From Deinococcus sp. (GTDB taxonomy: Bacteria > Deinococcota > Deinococci > Deinococcales > Deinococcaceae), in assembly GCF_018260555.1 (NCBI RefSeq), contig NZ_JAGLBB010000001.1, positions 109,843 to 128,698 of the forward strand: 18,856 nucleotides of DNA. Reading direction: 5' to 3'. The translations under genes were made by a program, and so were the position numbers. Below the pieces are notes generated by a model that was not told the origin of the DNA, did not search any database, and worked only from the letters and a program-made list of their open reading frames with translations. Shown piece after piece: positions 7,091 through 16,578 of this stretch. Position 1 is the first letter of the stretch. Every line of letters starts with the position of its first letter.

Positions 7091-7840
7091 GCTGCTCAGG
7101 GCAGGCAGGACGGGTTCGAGTTCATCCGGGTGGAAGCGTTGGTCGGTGGCGTGGGCGAGTTGCCGGGCGAGGCGGCGCAGCGGCAGGCGGCTGAGGTCGA
7201 TGCTGCTGGCGCCGCTGCGTTCTGCGTTGATGCGGCCGGTCAGGTCGATCAGGGTGTGGTACGGCTGAATCAGGCCGGTGGGGAGGGGACCGCCGGTCAG
7301 GACGATCAGGTCGGCGCGTTCCGCGAAGCCCTGGCAGGAGGGGTCGCGGCGGCTGAGCGGGAAGGCGCGCAGGCCGGCTGGCAGGTCACGCACGGCGCGT
7401 TCGGCTTCCGGGAGGCTCTCGGCGGCGACGCCGATGGCGGTAAAGCCCAGCCGGGCCAGCGGGAGGGCCAGGGCGAGGTCGTGGGCGTCTGTGCCGACGA
7501 GCAGGGCGGCCGCGCCGCGCGTGGCGTACCCGCTGGCTTCCAGGGTGTCGGTCAGGGCGTCGCTGAGGGCGAAGGTACCATGCGGTTCGCCCGCGAACGA
7601 GATGGCGTCCACGCGGCCCACGCGGCGGGCGGTGGTGTCGGGCGTGACGGCGTCCAGCAGGTGGATCTGCTGGCTGTCGTGCACCAGCGCGCCTGTGAAG
7701 TGCAGGGCGCGGCAGGCGTCCATGACGGCGCGGGTGTCGTCTGTGGGGATGTTCACGGCAATCAGGCCCAGATCACGCAGGGCGCGGGCCGCTGGGGCTG
7801 GGTAGCCGATCAGGGCGAGGGGCGTGTCGGACGCAGGCAT
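7088..7840 (-). CDS. Shikimate-dehydrogenase-like (AroE fold) protein with degenerate active site
   Basis: Overall pattern follows AroE along its length, but catalytic motifs are lost. FTGALVHDSQ at residues 48-57 aligns with the substrate-binding GANVTxPxK segment, so the catalytic Lys is gone. ARRVGRVDAISFAGEPHG at 70-87 aligns with the A..xGAVNT region, and TFALSDALTDTLEASGY at 88-104 with GxNTDGxGF, so the catalytic Asp pair is not conserved. AALLVGTDAHDLALALPLARLGF matches the Rossmann strand-turn-helix but with GTDAHD instead of GAGGA. The C-terminal LRRLARQLAHATDQRFHPDELEPVL resembles the AroE end (LVAQAAHAF..W.G..P). Start ATG 7840 (250 residues) is supported by TAGACT 8 bp upstream; an upstream in-frame start at 7924 would add an unconvincing tail. 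It is probably a non-catalytic or repurposed paralogue; the true AroE would be elsewhere. Confidence 0.65.
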   Translation of the reverse strand: MPASDTPLALIGYPAPAARALRDLGLIAVNIPTDDTRAVMDACRALHFTGALVHDSQQIHLLDAVTPDTTARRVGRVDAISFAGEPHGTFALSDALTDTLEASGYATRGAAALLVGTDAHDLALALPLARLGFTAIGVAAESLPEAERAVRDLPAGLRAFPLSRRDPSCQGFAERADLIVLTGGPLPTGLIQPYHTLIDLTGRINAERSGASSIDLSRLPLRRLARQLAHATDQRFHPDELEPVLPALSS

Positions 7841-7848
7841 TGGCCCGC

Positions 7849-7854
7849 AGTCTA
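7849..7854 (-). promoter_or_regulatory. -10 box TAGACT of the AroE-like gene
   Basis: TAGACT on the minus strand, 8 bp before ATG 7840. It selects this start and shows the gene has its own promoter even though the TspO-like gene lies just upstream on the same strand. Confidence 0.55.
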
Positions 7855-7927
7855 ACGGCTGCGGGCCTCGGGGGTGAGTGGGCGATGAAGCGGCCGTCAT
7901 CTGATAGCAACGGTCTCCTATCAAGCG

Positions 7928-8686
7928 TCAGGCTGAGAGGGGCCTGGCGGGACGGCGAAGGCTCAGCAGGGCTGCGAGGACGACGATCACGGCGCCCACC
8001 AACACGCCCGTGACGACAGTGGAGAGGTCCGGCCGGGCAGCGTACACGCCGTAGAAAGCCCACAGCAGGACGGCCGCAAAGGCGTAATCGTGAAAGCGCC
8101 CGAGGAAGAACACGCCGATCACGGCGGCAATCACGACCAGCAGGGCGCTCCAGACGGGGGCGCTGATACCCAGCGCGCCGCCCGTGACCCCCGCACTGAC
8201 GAGGAACGCCGTGATGTTGGCGATGGTGGCGACACTGATCCACCCGAGGTAAAGGCTGACTGGCAGTTGCAGGGTCCAGTGTTCCGCTCGCTGGGGGGGC
8301 AGTGCGCGCACCGTCAGGTACAGCCACACGAGACTGCCCAGCAGGGCCAGCATCACCGGAACGCTTAGCGCGAGGTTCAGGCTCTGGAAGGCCAGCAACC
8401 ATGCGCTGTTCAGCAGGTTGCTCAGCAGGAACGGCCAGAACAGCCGGTCGTACCGCGTGCCCCGCTGGGCGGGCAGGGCCTGGTACACCGCGAAGATCAC
8501 CAATCCCAGGAAGATGGGGCCCCAGACCGCGAACGTCAGACCTGCTGGCGTGAAGGCGTTTGGGAGGGCGTCACTGACCATCTTGTTTGAACGACCGAAC
8601 AGAGGCAGTGCATTACTGAGGTAGTTCATGGTGAGGGTCAGAAGGGTGGCGAGCACCAGTGTGACCTGCCGGGCGAGTCCTGTCAT
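7928..8686 (-). CDS. TspO/MBR-like (tryptophan-rich sensory protein family) membrane protein
   Basis: Integral-membrane protein of 252 residues with about seven hydrophobic segments. The signature FTPAGLTFAVWGPIFLGLVIF at 45-65 is typical of the extended TspO/MBR group (compare FxPxGxxFxxxWxxxY in TspO), and WLLAFQSLNLALSVPVMLAL near 95-114 fits the second core helix. Members bind porphyrins or other ligands and act in signalling or stress, but the long members such as this one are functionally uncharacterised. It is longer than classic TspO (about 160 residues), with extra C-terminal helices. Start ATG 8686 has TAGGCT 6 bp upstream. The family assignment is good, the role unknown. Confidence 0.7.
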   Translation of the reverse strand: MTGLARQVTLVLATLLTLTMNYLSNALPLFGRSNKMVSDALPNAFTPAGLTFAVWGPIFLGLVIFAVYQALPAQRGTRYDRLFWPFLLSNLLNSAWLLAFQSLNLALSVPVMLALLGSLVWLYLTVRALPPQRAEHWTLQLPVSLYLGWISVATIANITAFLVSAGVTGGALGISAPVWSALLVVIAAVIGVFFLGRFHDYAFAAVLLWAFYGVYAARPDLSTVVTGVLVGAVIVVLAALLSLRRPARPLSA

Positions 8687-8692
8687 ACACCC

Positions 8693-8698
8693 AGCCTA
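8693..8698 (-). promoter_or_regulatory. -10 box TAGGCT of the TspO-like gene
   Basis: TAGGCT on the minus strand, 6 bp before ATG 8686, in the leaderless arrangement. Confidence 0.55.
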
Positions 8699-8826
8699 GA
8701 AGCAGGGAGCCGGGCGGGGTGTCAGATCACAGACTGTTCCGTGAACCCCGACCCCCCGCATGAAGGTCAGGTCAACGCAGGTCGGACGGCCGCCGTCAAT
8801 TTCAGGAAAAACCCGTCACGGTACTG

Positions 8827-8862
8827 GATTGCCAACTCCACAGTATTCCGTTTATCTCCTGC
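8827..8862. repeat. Decayed repeat fragment
   Basis: GATTGCCAACTCCACAG, a short TTCCG and TTTATCTCCTGCT follow the same order as GGTTGCCAACTCCACGTCCGG...TTTTCTCCTACT in the element at 9698-9830. This is probably the remnant of a type A element in the 248-bp gap between the TspO-like gene and its neighbour. The rest of the gap shows nothing I recognise. Confidence 0.4.
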
Positions 8863-8934
8863 TGGCCGTGCGGCAACTCTGTCCGGGTGAGTTGGGGATG
8901 CAAGGTCGTGCGGCCCTCCGAACCGGGGTCTGTG

Positions 8935-9693
8935 TCAGGGTCGGCTGCCTGCCCGCCGGGCGGCGACCGTCAGGAGTGCGGCGGCCAGCGGCACCAGCCC
9001 CCGCGTGCGGCGCGTCAGCAGGCCAGCGCCCAGGGTAAGGGCGGCTGCGTGCCGCGCCAGTTGTAATTCGGCGGCGCGCACGGGCCGGGAGGCGCGGTCG
9101 CAGGGACTCGTGACCGCTTCGGGGGCGCTCAGGGTACGGGCCAGGGGCAGGACGGACGCAGCCAGGAGCGCCGACCCCCACGAGAATCCGGCGCGGCGAG
9201 CCAGTGTGGGCATCAAGGCTCCGGCGGCCGGGATGGGACTGCGCGCCACCGGCGTGAGCAGCGGCGCGGCCCCCACCAGCAGCGCCGCTGCCCGCTCACC
9301 CGACACTGCGGCCAGCAGGGATTGCAGCAGACCGGCGTGATCGGTGCGGGTGGCAGGCTCGCCGGTCGTGCCCGCGATCAGGCGCACGCCGCTCAGGACC
9401 GCCAGTCCCGCCAGGGGGTTGCCCGCGCCGCCCAGCAGGGCCACGGCCGCCGCGACCGGCAGCGCCCCATTGGCCGTCACCGGGTGGTCCGGGTCCAATT
9501 CCCGCGCGGTGGCCCATGCCAGGAATGCCGCGCCCGCCACGCCCGCCGCCTGCGCCCAGGGCCGCCCGAACGCGGCAGCCACCAGCCCCGCCCCGACACT
9601 CCCGGCCGCCGCGACCCGATTCGATGGGTACGAGAAGTCCAGCGGACGCGCCAGCGCCGAGCCGCGAGCGAGGGAAGCATCGGAACTTGACAT
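8935..9693 (-). CDS. Unknown membrane protein
   Basis: 252-residue protein that I do not recognise. Codon use and composition match the neighbours, so it is likely a real gene. After a short polar N-terminus (DFSYPSNRVAAAG at about 19-31) it is dominated by Ala/Leu/Gly-rich hydrophobic stretches, with perhaps five to seven membrane segments. A charged motif ARELDPDHPVTANGALP is at about 63-79, and the C-terminus is basic (RRTRGLVPLAAALLTVAARR). No catalytic motif stands out. Start ATG 9693 lies only 4 bp from a repeat element that occupies the promoter position; a -10 box is found on the far side of it (see 9836-9841). There is no TANNNT directly before the ATG. Confidence 0.6.
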   Translation of the reverse strand: MSSSDASLARGSALARPLDFSYPSNRVAAAGSVGAGLVAAAFGRPWAQAAGVAGAAFLAWATARELDPDHPVTANGALPVAAAVALLGGAGNPLAGLAVLSGVRLIAGTTGEPATRTDHAGLLQSLLAAVSGERAAALLVGAAPLLTPVARSPIPAAGALMPTLARRAGFSWGSALLAASVLPLARTLSAPEAVTSPCDRASRPVRAAELQLARHAAALTLGAGLLTRRTRGLVPLAAALLTVAARRAGSRP

Positions 9694-9694
9694 G

Positions 9695-9833
9695 CAATAC
9701 GGATTCCGTTTGTTTCGTTGACAACCCGGGAGGGCACCGGGTTGCCAACTCCACGTCCGGAACCCGCTTTTCTCCTACTCGCTCCGCTCGGATTGAATGG
9801 TCTTTACAGCCCATTCAATCGGAGTCCGTATAA
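9695..9833 (+). repeat. Repeat element, type A, inserted upstream of the gene at 8935-9693
   Basis: Element proper 9698-9830 (133 bp) with ends TACGGATTCCG and CGGAGTCCGTA, bordered by CAA (9695-9697) and TAA (9831-9833). It contains two hairpins: GTTGACAACCCGG at 9717-9729 pairs with 9737-9749 with one mismatch, and GATTGAATGG at 9791-9800 pairs perfectly with 9811-9820. It is near-identical in layout to the copy at 15426-15557. Confidence 0.85.
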
Positions 9834-9835
9834 GC

Positions 9836-9841
9836 ACCCTA
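9836..9841 (-). promoter_or_regulatory. -10 box TAGGGT separated from its gene by the repeat
   Basis: TAGGGT on the minus strand. With the repeat and one 3-bp border removed, it lies 6 bp before ATG 9693 (TAGGGT-gcttgc-ATG), the same spacing as other leaderless promoters here. As it stands, a transcript from it would carry the whole repeat as a 5' leader. Confidence 0.5.
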
Positions 9842-9902
9842 CGCCGCGCGCAGTGCACGGCCGCGTGACCAGCAAGGAACCGTGAACGGGCTTGCCTGGC
9901 GT

Positions 9903-11060
<1,158 letters not shown>

Positions 11061-11066
11061 GCCGGG

Positions 11067-11072
11067 AGTGTA
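11067..11072 (-). promoter_or_regulatory. -10 box TACACT of argJ
   Basis: TACACT on the minus strand, 6 bp before ATG 11060, leaderless pattern. Confidence 0.55.
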
Positions 11073-11128
11073 GCGGGCGGCGGCCCCTGCGGGTCGAGGG
11101 TGAGTCTACACCCGGTGCCCATTGGGTT

Positions 11129-11134
11129 TATACT
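11129..11134 (+). promoter_or_regulatory. -10 box TATACT of the GMC oxidoreductase gene
   Basis: TATACT, the best match to the bacterial consensus in this window, lies 8 bp before ATG 11143. It rules out an in-frame TTG at 11122, which would lie upstream of the transcript. Confidence 0.6.
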
Positions 11135-11142
11135 CGGTGCAA

Positions 11143-12756
11143 ATGAAACTGAATACCCTGGATACGCGCGGGCGCGTGGATGTCGTGATTGTTGGGGCCG
11201 GGTCGGGCGGGTGCGTCGCGGCGCGGCGGCTGCTGGACGCCGGACTGCGGGTCCTGCTGCTGGAGGCGGGCGGGCCGGACTCCAGCCCCCTGATCCGGGC
11301 GCCCGGCGCGTTCCCGAGACTGTTCCGCAGCGCCGTGGACTGGAACCTGACCACCACCCCGCAGGCACACGCCGGGGGCCGGGCGTTCTACTGGCCGCGC
11401 GGGAAGGTGCTGGGCGGCAGTAGCGCCATCAACGCGACCATCTGGATTCGTGGTTCCAGGCGCGATTTCGACGGGTGGGGCGAAGGCTGGACCTGGAGGG
11501 ACGTGCTACCGGAATTCCAGGCGCAGGAGGCCTTTCAGGGCGAGCCGTCAGAGGCGCGCGGCACGGACGGCCCGATGCCGGCGGGCGCGCGGGCCGGTTC
11601 GCACGCGCTGAGCGAGGCGTTCGTGCGGGCGGCGGCGCTGGGCCTGGGCATCCCGGTCGCCCAGACCTTCAACGACGGGGTGCTGGAGGGCGCAGCCCTG
11701 CTGGAAAGCAACCACCGGCGCGGCGAGCGCTACAGCGCGTTCCGGGCCTTCCTGCGGCCTGTCCTGAACCACCCGAACCTGACGGTACTGACCGGCGCGC
11801 ACGTCCTGCGGGTTCTGTGGTCGGGGCGCGGGGGCACGCTGCGCGCCGCGGGCGTGCGGCTGCGCTGGCAGGGGCGCACGCTGGACGCCCCGGCAGGCGC
11901 GGTGATGCTCGCGGCGGGCGCGGTGCAGACGCCTCAGCTGCTGATGCTTTCGGGCGTCGGGCCACGCGCCGAACTGGACCGGCACGGCATCGAGACGCGC
12001 GTTAACCTGCCCGGCGTGGGCGGCGGCCTTCAGGATCACCTGGCAGTGCCGGTCATCACCCGCTCGCGCCTCACGTCACTGGACCGCGTGCCGCAGGCCG
12101 AGGCGCTGTCCCGCTACCTCTGGAACCGCAGCGGCCCGCTCAGCAGCAACGTGGCCGAGGCGAGTGCCTTCTCGCACGCCCGGCCCGGCCTGGACCCCCG
12201 CACGGACGACCCGGACATCCAGTTTCATTTCGGCCCGGCGTACTTCCGCAATCACGGGGACACCACCGAGCCCGGCAATCACTTCTCGGTCGGGCCGGTG
12301 CTCGTGGACACGCACAGTCGCGGGCGTATCACACTGGCGTCCGCCGATCCGCACGCCGCGCCCCACATCGACCCGGCGTACCTGTCGGACGAGCGGGACA
12401 TGCAGAGCCTGATCGCGGGGGTGCGCCAGGCGCGGGAGGTGGCGGGCGCCTCTCCCCTGTCGGGCCTGCGCGGCGCAGAAGTCGTGCCTGGCGAGGGCGT
12501 GCGGACCGACGCGGGCCTGCGCCGCCACGTGCAGCAGGAATGCGCCACGTTGTACCACCCGGTCGGGACGGCCGCGCTGGGCGACGGTGACGAGGCAGTG
12601 GTCAGCCGGACGCTGACCGTGCACGGCACGCAGGGCCTATGGGTCGGGGACGCGAGCGTCATGCCGCGCATCATTCACGCGAACACCAACTCCACGAGCA
12701 TGATGATCGGCGGCCGCGCCGCCGGGTTCGTGCTGCGTGGCCTGCAACAGGCATGA
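11143..12756 (+). CDS. GMC-family FAD-dependent oxidoreductase (choline/alcohol dehydrogenase-like)
   Basis: Flavoenzyme that oxidises an alcohol group of a small organic substrate; substrate not determinable. The 537-residue length suits the family. The FAD Rossmann motif VIVGAGSGGCVAARRL is at 15-30 with LLLEAGG at 38-44. GMC signature 1, PRGKVLGGSSAINATIWIRG, is at 85-104, and signature 2, AGAVQTPQLLMLSGVGP, is near 261-277. The catalytic end is ECATLYHPVGTAALG (His472) plus NTNST (Asn514 or Asn516) inside PRIIHANTNSTSMMIGGRAA. It resembles the BetA/choline-dehydrogenase branch, but no betaine genes are adjacent, so the bet name is not used. There is no signal peptide, which suggests a cytoplasmic enzyme. 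A hairpin without a T-tract follows the stop. Confidence 0.9.
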   Translation: MKLNTLDTRGRVDVVIVGAGSGGCVAARRLLDAGLRVLLLEAGGPDSSPLIRAPGAFPRLFRSAVDWNLTTTPQAHAGGRAFYWPRGKVLGGSSAINATIWIRGSRRDFDGWGEGWTWRDVLPEFQAQEAFQGEPSEARGTDGPMPAGARAGSHALSEAFVRAAALGLGIPVAQTFNDGVLEGAALLESNHRRGERYSAFRAFLRPVLNHPNLTVLTGAHVLRVLWSGRGGTLRAAGVRLRWQGRTLDAPAGAVMLAAGAVQTPQLLMLSGVGPRAELDRHGIETRVNLPGVGGGLQDHLAVPVITRSRLTSLDRVPQAEALSRYLWNRSGPLSSNVAEASAFSHARPGLDPRTDDPDIQFHFGPAYFRNHGDTTEPGNHFSVGPVLVDTHSRGRITLASADPHAAPHIDPAYLSDERDMQSLIAGVRQAREVAGASPLSGLRGAEVVPGEGVRTDAGLRRHVQQECATLYHPVGTAALGDGDEAVVSRTLTVHGTQGLWVGDASVMPRIIHANTNSTSMMIGGRAAGFVLRGLQQA

Positions 12757-12774
12757 CCGCTGCCCGGCCTACGC

Positions 12775-12793
12775 CGCCCCCTGCCAGGGGGCG
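12775..12793 (+). other. GC-rich inverted repeat after the GMC gene
   Basis: CGCCCCCTG and CAGGGGGCG are perfect inverted arms around a single central C, 18 bp after the stop codon. It could slow or end transcription, but no T-tract follows, so it is not called a terminator. Confidence 0.4.
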
Positions 12794-12854
12794 CGCAGGT
12801 CACGCGCCCGCACGATCCTCACGTTGGGTTCATGAGGTCCGGCAGGCGACCGCG

Positions 12855-12860
12855 TAGGGT
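12855..12860 (+). promoter_or_regulatory. -10 box TAGGGT of the small secreted protein gene
   Basis: TAGGGT lies 9 bp before ATG 12870, leaderless pattern. Confidence 0.55.
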
Positions 12861-12869
12861 GACAACGAC

Positions 12870-13397
12870 ATGAAGCCCCGCTCCCTGCCCCTGACGCTCG
12901 CCGCCGGTCTCCTCCTGACCGGCGCCGCAGCCGCCGTCCCCGTGAAGCTTGGCACCGTCCCCGTGACCGTCGAACCCAACGCGAAACTGCTGACCCTCAG
13001 CGACGCCGGAATCCGCAGCGCCTTCCCCGGCGCCGCCGGCCGCCCCGACGCCGTGTTCATGACCGAGGACCGCAAGGTCAGCGTCGCGTTCGAATGGCGC
13101 GCCAGCAAACTCGCCGCGAACGAGGTCTCCAAACTCGTCGAGCAGTTCCCCAGCGTCATCCGCGCGCAGGTGCCGAACGTCAAGACCCTCAAGGCGAACC
13201 TCGTCACGCTCGGCGGCTCCCCCTGGGCGCAGTTCGTGTTCACCACCCCCAGCCAGGGCGACGAACTGCGCCGCGAACTGATGGTCACCAGCGTCGGCGG
13301 CCGCATGCTGGTCATGACCATCGCCGGGAACCTCAAGGACTACAGCCGCAACGAGGCGGTCGTGCGCAACTTCGCCAACAGCGTCCGCGTCAACTAA
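12870..13397 (+). CDS. Small exported protein of unknown function
   Basis: 175 residues with a clear signal peptide: MKPRSLPLTLAAGLLLTGAAAA, with probable cleavage after the Ala run at about residue 22. The mature part is about 150 residues, alternates short strands and helices, and ends in MLVMTIAGNLKDYSRNEAVVRNFANSVRVN at 146-175. That last helix-strand layout recalls DcrB/PsbP-like (Mog1-type) domains of exported proteins, but this is a fold-level guess. There are no Cys residues, so it is not a lipoprotein and has no disulfides. No enzyme motif is seen. It is a single-gene unit: its own TAGGGT box upstream and a strong terminator 18 bp after its stop. Confidence 0.75.
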   Translation: MKPRSLPLTLAAGLLLTGAAAAVPVKLGTVPVTVEPNAKLLTLSDAGIRSAFPGAAGRPDAVFMTEDRKVSVAFEWRASKLAANEVSKLVEQFPSVIRAQVPNVKTLKANLVTLGGSPWAQFVFTTPSQGDELRRELMVTSVGGRMLVMTIAGNLKDYSRNEAVVRNFANSVRVN

Positions 13398-13415
13398 CCC
13401 GGGCGTGACAGCAGA

Positions 13416-13454
13416 TGGGCGGCCCCGCGCAGAACCGGGGCCGCCCACCTTTTT
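13416..13454 (+). terminator. Rho-independent terminator
   Basis: Perfect 12-bp stem TGGGCGGCCCCG (13416-13427) / CGGGGCCGCCCA (13436-13447) with an 8-base loop, followed by CCTTTTT. It ends the small secreted protein gene. No T-tract exists in the other direction, so it does not serve argS. Confidence 0.9.
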
Positions 13455-13465
13455 GCTCCGCCTCG

Positions 13466-13514
13466 CATTCGCTCAGATGGCTTCGGAACTGCACCGAATC
13501 ACCCGCGGTCCGTC

Positions 13515-13517
<3 letters not shown>
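13466..13517 (+). repeat. Half of a repeat element ending on the argS stop codon
   Basis: The stretch reading TCAGATGGCTTCGGAACTGC, then CACCGAATC and GGTCCGTC, follows the right half of the type B element at 6955-7087 (TCGGATGGATTCAGAACTGC, CAGCGAATC, AATCCGTC). It ends at 13514, and the next three bases TCA (13515-13517) are the argS stop codon on the minus strand. The left half is missing, and the terminator lies where it would be. Confidence 0.55.
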
Positions 13518-15359
<1,842 letters not shown>

Positions 15360-15367
15360 AACCTGGG

Positions 15368-15373
15368 AGTTTA
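15368..15373 (-). promoter_or_regulatory. -10 box TAAACT of argS
   Basis: TAAACT on the minus strand, 8 bp before ATG 15359. A leaderless transcript would leave no room for a T-box, and none is seen. Confidence 0.6.
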
Positions 15374-15422
15374 CCAGTGGGCGGCCCCTGTGCAGGTCCG
15401 CCCGGGCCGCTCCTGCCCCGTG

Positions 15423-15560
15423 TCATACGGATTCCGTTTGTTTCGTTGACAACCCGGAACATCACCGGGTTGTCAACTCCACGCCCGGAACCCGCTCCGC
15501 TCCTACTCGCTCCGCTCGGATTGAATCGCTTTATAAGCCATTCAATCGGAGTCCGCATCA
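15423..15560 (+). repeat. Repeat element, type A, with TCA direct repeats
   Basis: Element proper 15426-15557 (132 bp) bordered by TCA at 15423-15425 and TCA at 15558-15560; the latter is the stop codon of the transglutaminase-like gene. Two hairpins are present. GTTGACAACCCGG (15445-15457) pairs perfectly over 13 bp with 15465-15477. GATTGAAT-c-GCTT (15519-15531) pairs with AAGC-c-ATTCAATC (15535-15547) around TAT. It follows the element at 9698-9830 almost base for base in the arms. Confidence 0.88.
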
Positions 15561-16517
15561 GAACACGCGCGGGTTGGGCGGGTCGCTCAGGGTCATGCCG
15601 TCCGGGGCTTCGTCGGCCCAGACGGTCATGCTGGTCAGGCGGGCGTTTCCGAAGGTGGTGGTGAAGGCCACGTCCGAGGCGTCCCGGCCCTGCGCGATGA
15701 GAATACGCCCGGCGCGGGGACGGTTGTGGCGGGCGTCGAAGGTGCGCCACTGTCCGTCGATGAACGCCTCGAACCACGCGTGGAAGTCCATGGGGACCGG
15801 GTCGGGTTCGATGTCGATATCCGGCAGGTACCCGCAGACGTAGCGGGCGGGGATGTTCAGGGCGCGGCAATACGCGACGCCCATGTGTGCGAAGTCCCGG
15901 CACACGGCGCGGCCACTGTCGAGCGCCTGGCTGGCGGTGGTGCTGCTGGTACTGCCGGAGCCGTACTGGCAACTGGCGTACAGAAAGTCGCTGATGGCCT
16001 GCACGGTGGCCCACCCGCCCTGAACGTTCCCGAAGCGGGTCCAGGCGTCGTTACTGATCAGGTCGCTGTCCACGTAGCGGCTGGGCAGCAGGTACGCGAG
16101 GGTCTCGTCCGGCAGGGCTTCCACGGGGGTTTTGGGCAGCTCTGGCAGGATAGGGTCGGGGTCGCGGGTGATCTCGGCGATCAGGTCATGCCCCAGCGTG
16201 AACGTCCCGGCGGGAGCCAGGGTGCGCCAGATGGTATTGCCGTGCTGATCCGTGAAGGTCTGAATGCCCTGCGCCTGGCCCAGCGCCTGCTGCTCCACGA
16301 TGCGCTGGCGGGTGCCGGTGGGGTACAGGCGGTCGGCCGGTTGCACGACGAACAGCATGGGCGTGGGAAACGGCACGTCGAACGTCAGGCGGAAGCCCGC
16401 GCGAACCCGGACAGGATTCAGGAACTCGGGCTGTGATTCCGGGGGGGTCGCGCGTGTGGGCTCGGGCATGCGCTCCAGTGTGGGGCCTGCGCGGGCGGGC
16501 GTGGGTGTGAGGGTCAT
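15558..16517 (-). CDS. Transglutaminase-like cysteine protease-fold protein
   Basis: Member of the bacterial transglutaminase-core family (papain-like fold), usually a protease or amidase rather than a crosslinking enzyme. The 319 residues comprise an N-terminal beta-rich region (about 34-115, RAGFRLTFDVPFPTPMLFVV), as in the Transglut_N arrangement. The core follows with Cys206 in SGRAVCRDFAHMGVAYCRALNIPARYVCGYLP, His246 in MDFHAWFEAF and Asp261 in WRTFDARHN, an intact triad. No signal peptide is seen, so it is probably cytoplasmic. ATG 16517 is used here, but ATG 16469 (17th codon) is equally possible and lies after a low-complexity stretch; neither has a TANNNT box at 6-9 bp. It diverges from the DUF255 gene with 61 bp between. 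Such proteins often lie beside circularly permuted ATP-grasp and alpha-E genes, which are absent here. Confidence 0.88.
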   Translation of the reverse strand: MTLTPTPARAGPTLERMPEPTRATPPESQPEFLNPVRVRAGFRLTFDVPFPTPMLFVVQPADRLYPTGTRQRIVEQQALGQAQGIQTFTDQHGNTIWRTLAPAGTFTLGHDLIAEITRDPDPILPELPKTPVEALPDETLAYLLPSRYVDSDLISNDAWTRFGNVQGGWATVQAISDFLYASCQYGSGSTSSTTASQALDSGRAVCRDFAHMGVAYCRALNIPARYVCGYLPDIDIEPDPVPMDFHAWFEAFIDGQWRTFDARHNRPRAGRILIAQGRDASDVAFTTTFGNARLTSMTVWADEAPDGMTLSDPPNPRVF

Positions 16518-16565
16518 ACGAGCTGACGTTCATGTTGCCCGGTGGGTGGGCGCGGGCCCATGCTC

Positions 16566-16571
16566 TAGGGT
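16566..16571 (+). promoter_or_regulatory. -10 box TAGGGT of the DUF255 gene
   Basis: TAGGGT lies 7 bp before ATG 16579. It excludes the much longer in-frame extension to 16264, which would overlap the divergent gene. Confidence 0.6.
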
Positions 16572-16578
16572 GGGGCGT

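Noticed and set aside
12775..12793. Rho-independent terminator for the GMC gene
   Set aside because: The inverted repeat is perfect but no T-tract follows on either side.
16264..16578. N-terminal extension of the DUF255 protein by 105 codons
   Set aside because: It would overlap the divergent transglutaminase-like gene, resembles no domain, and lies upstream of the TAGGGT box; the family starts near MNRLAQESSPYL.
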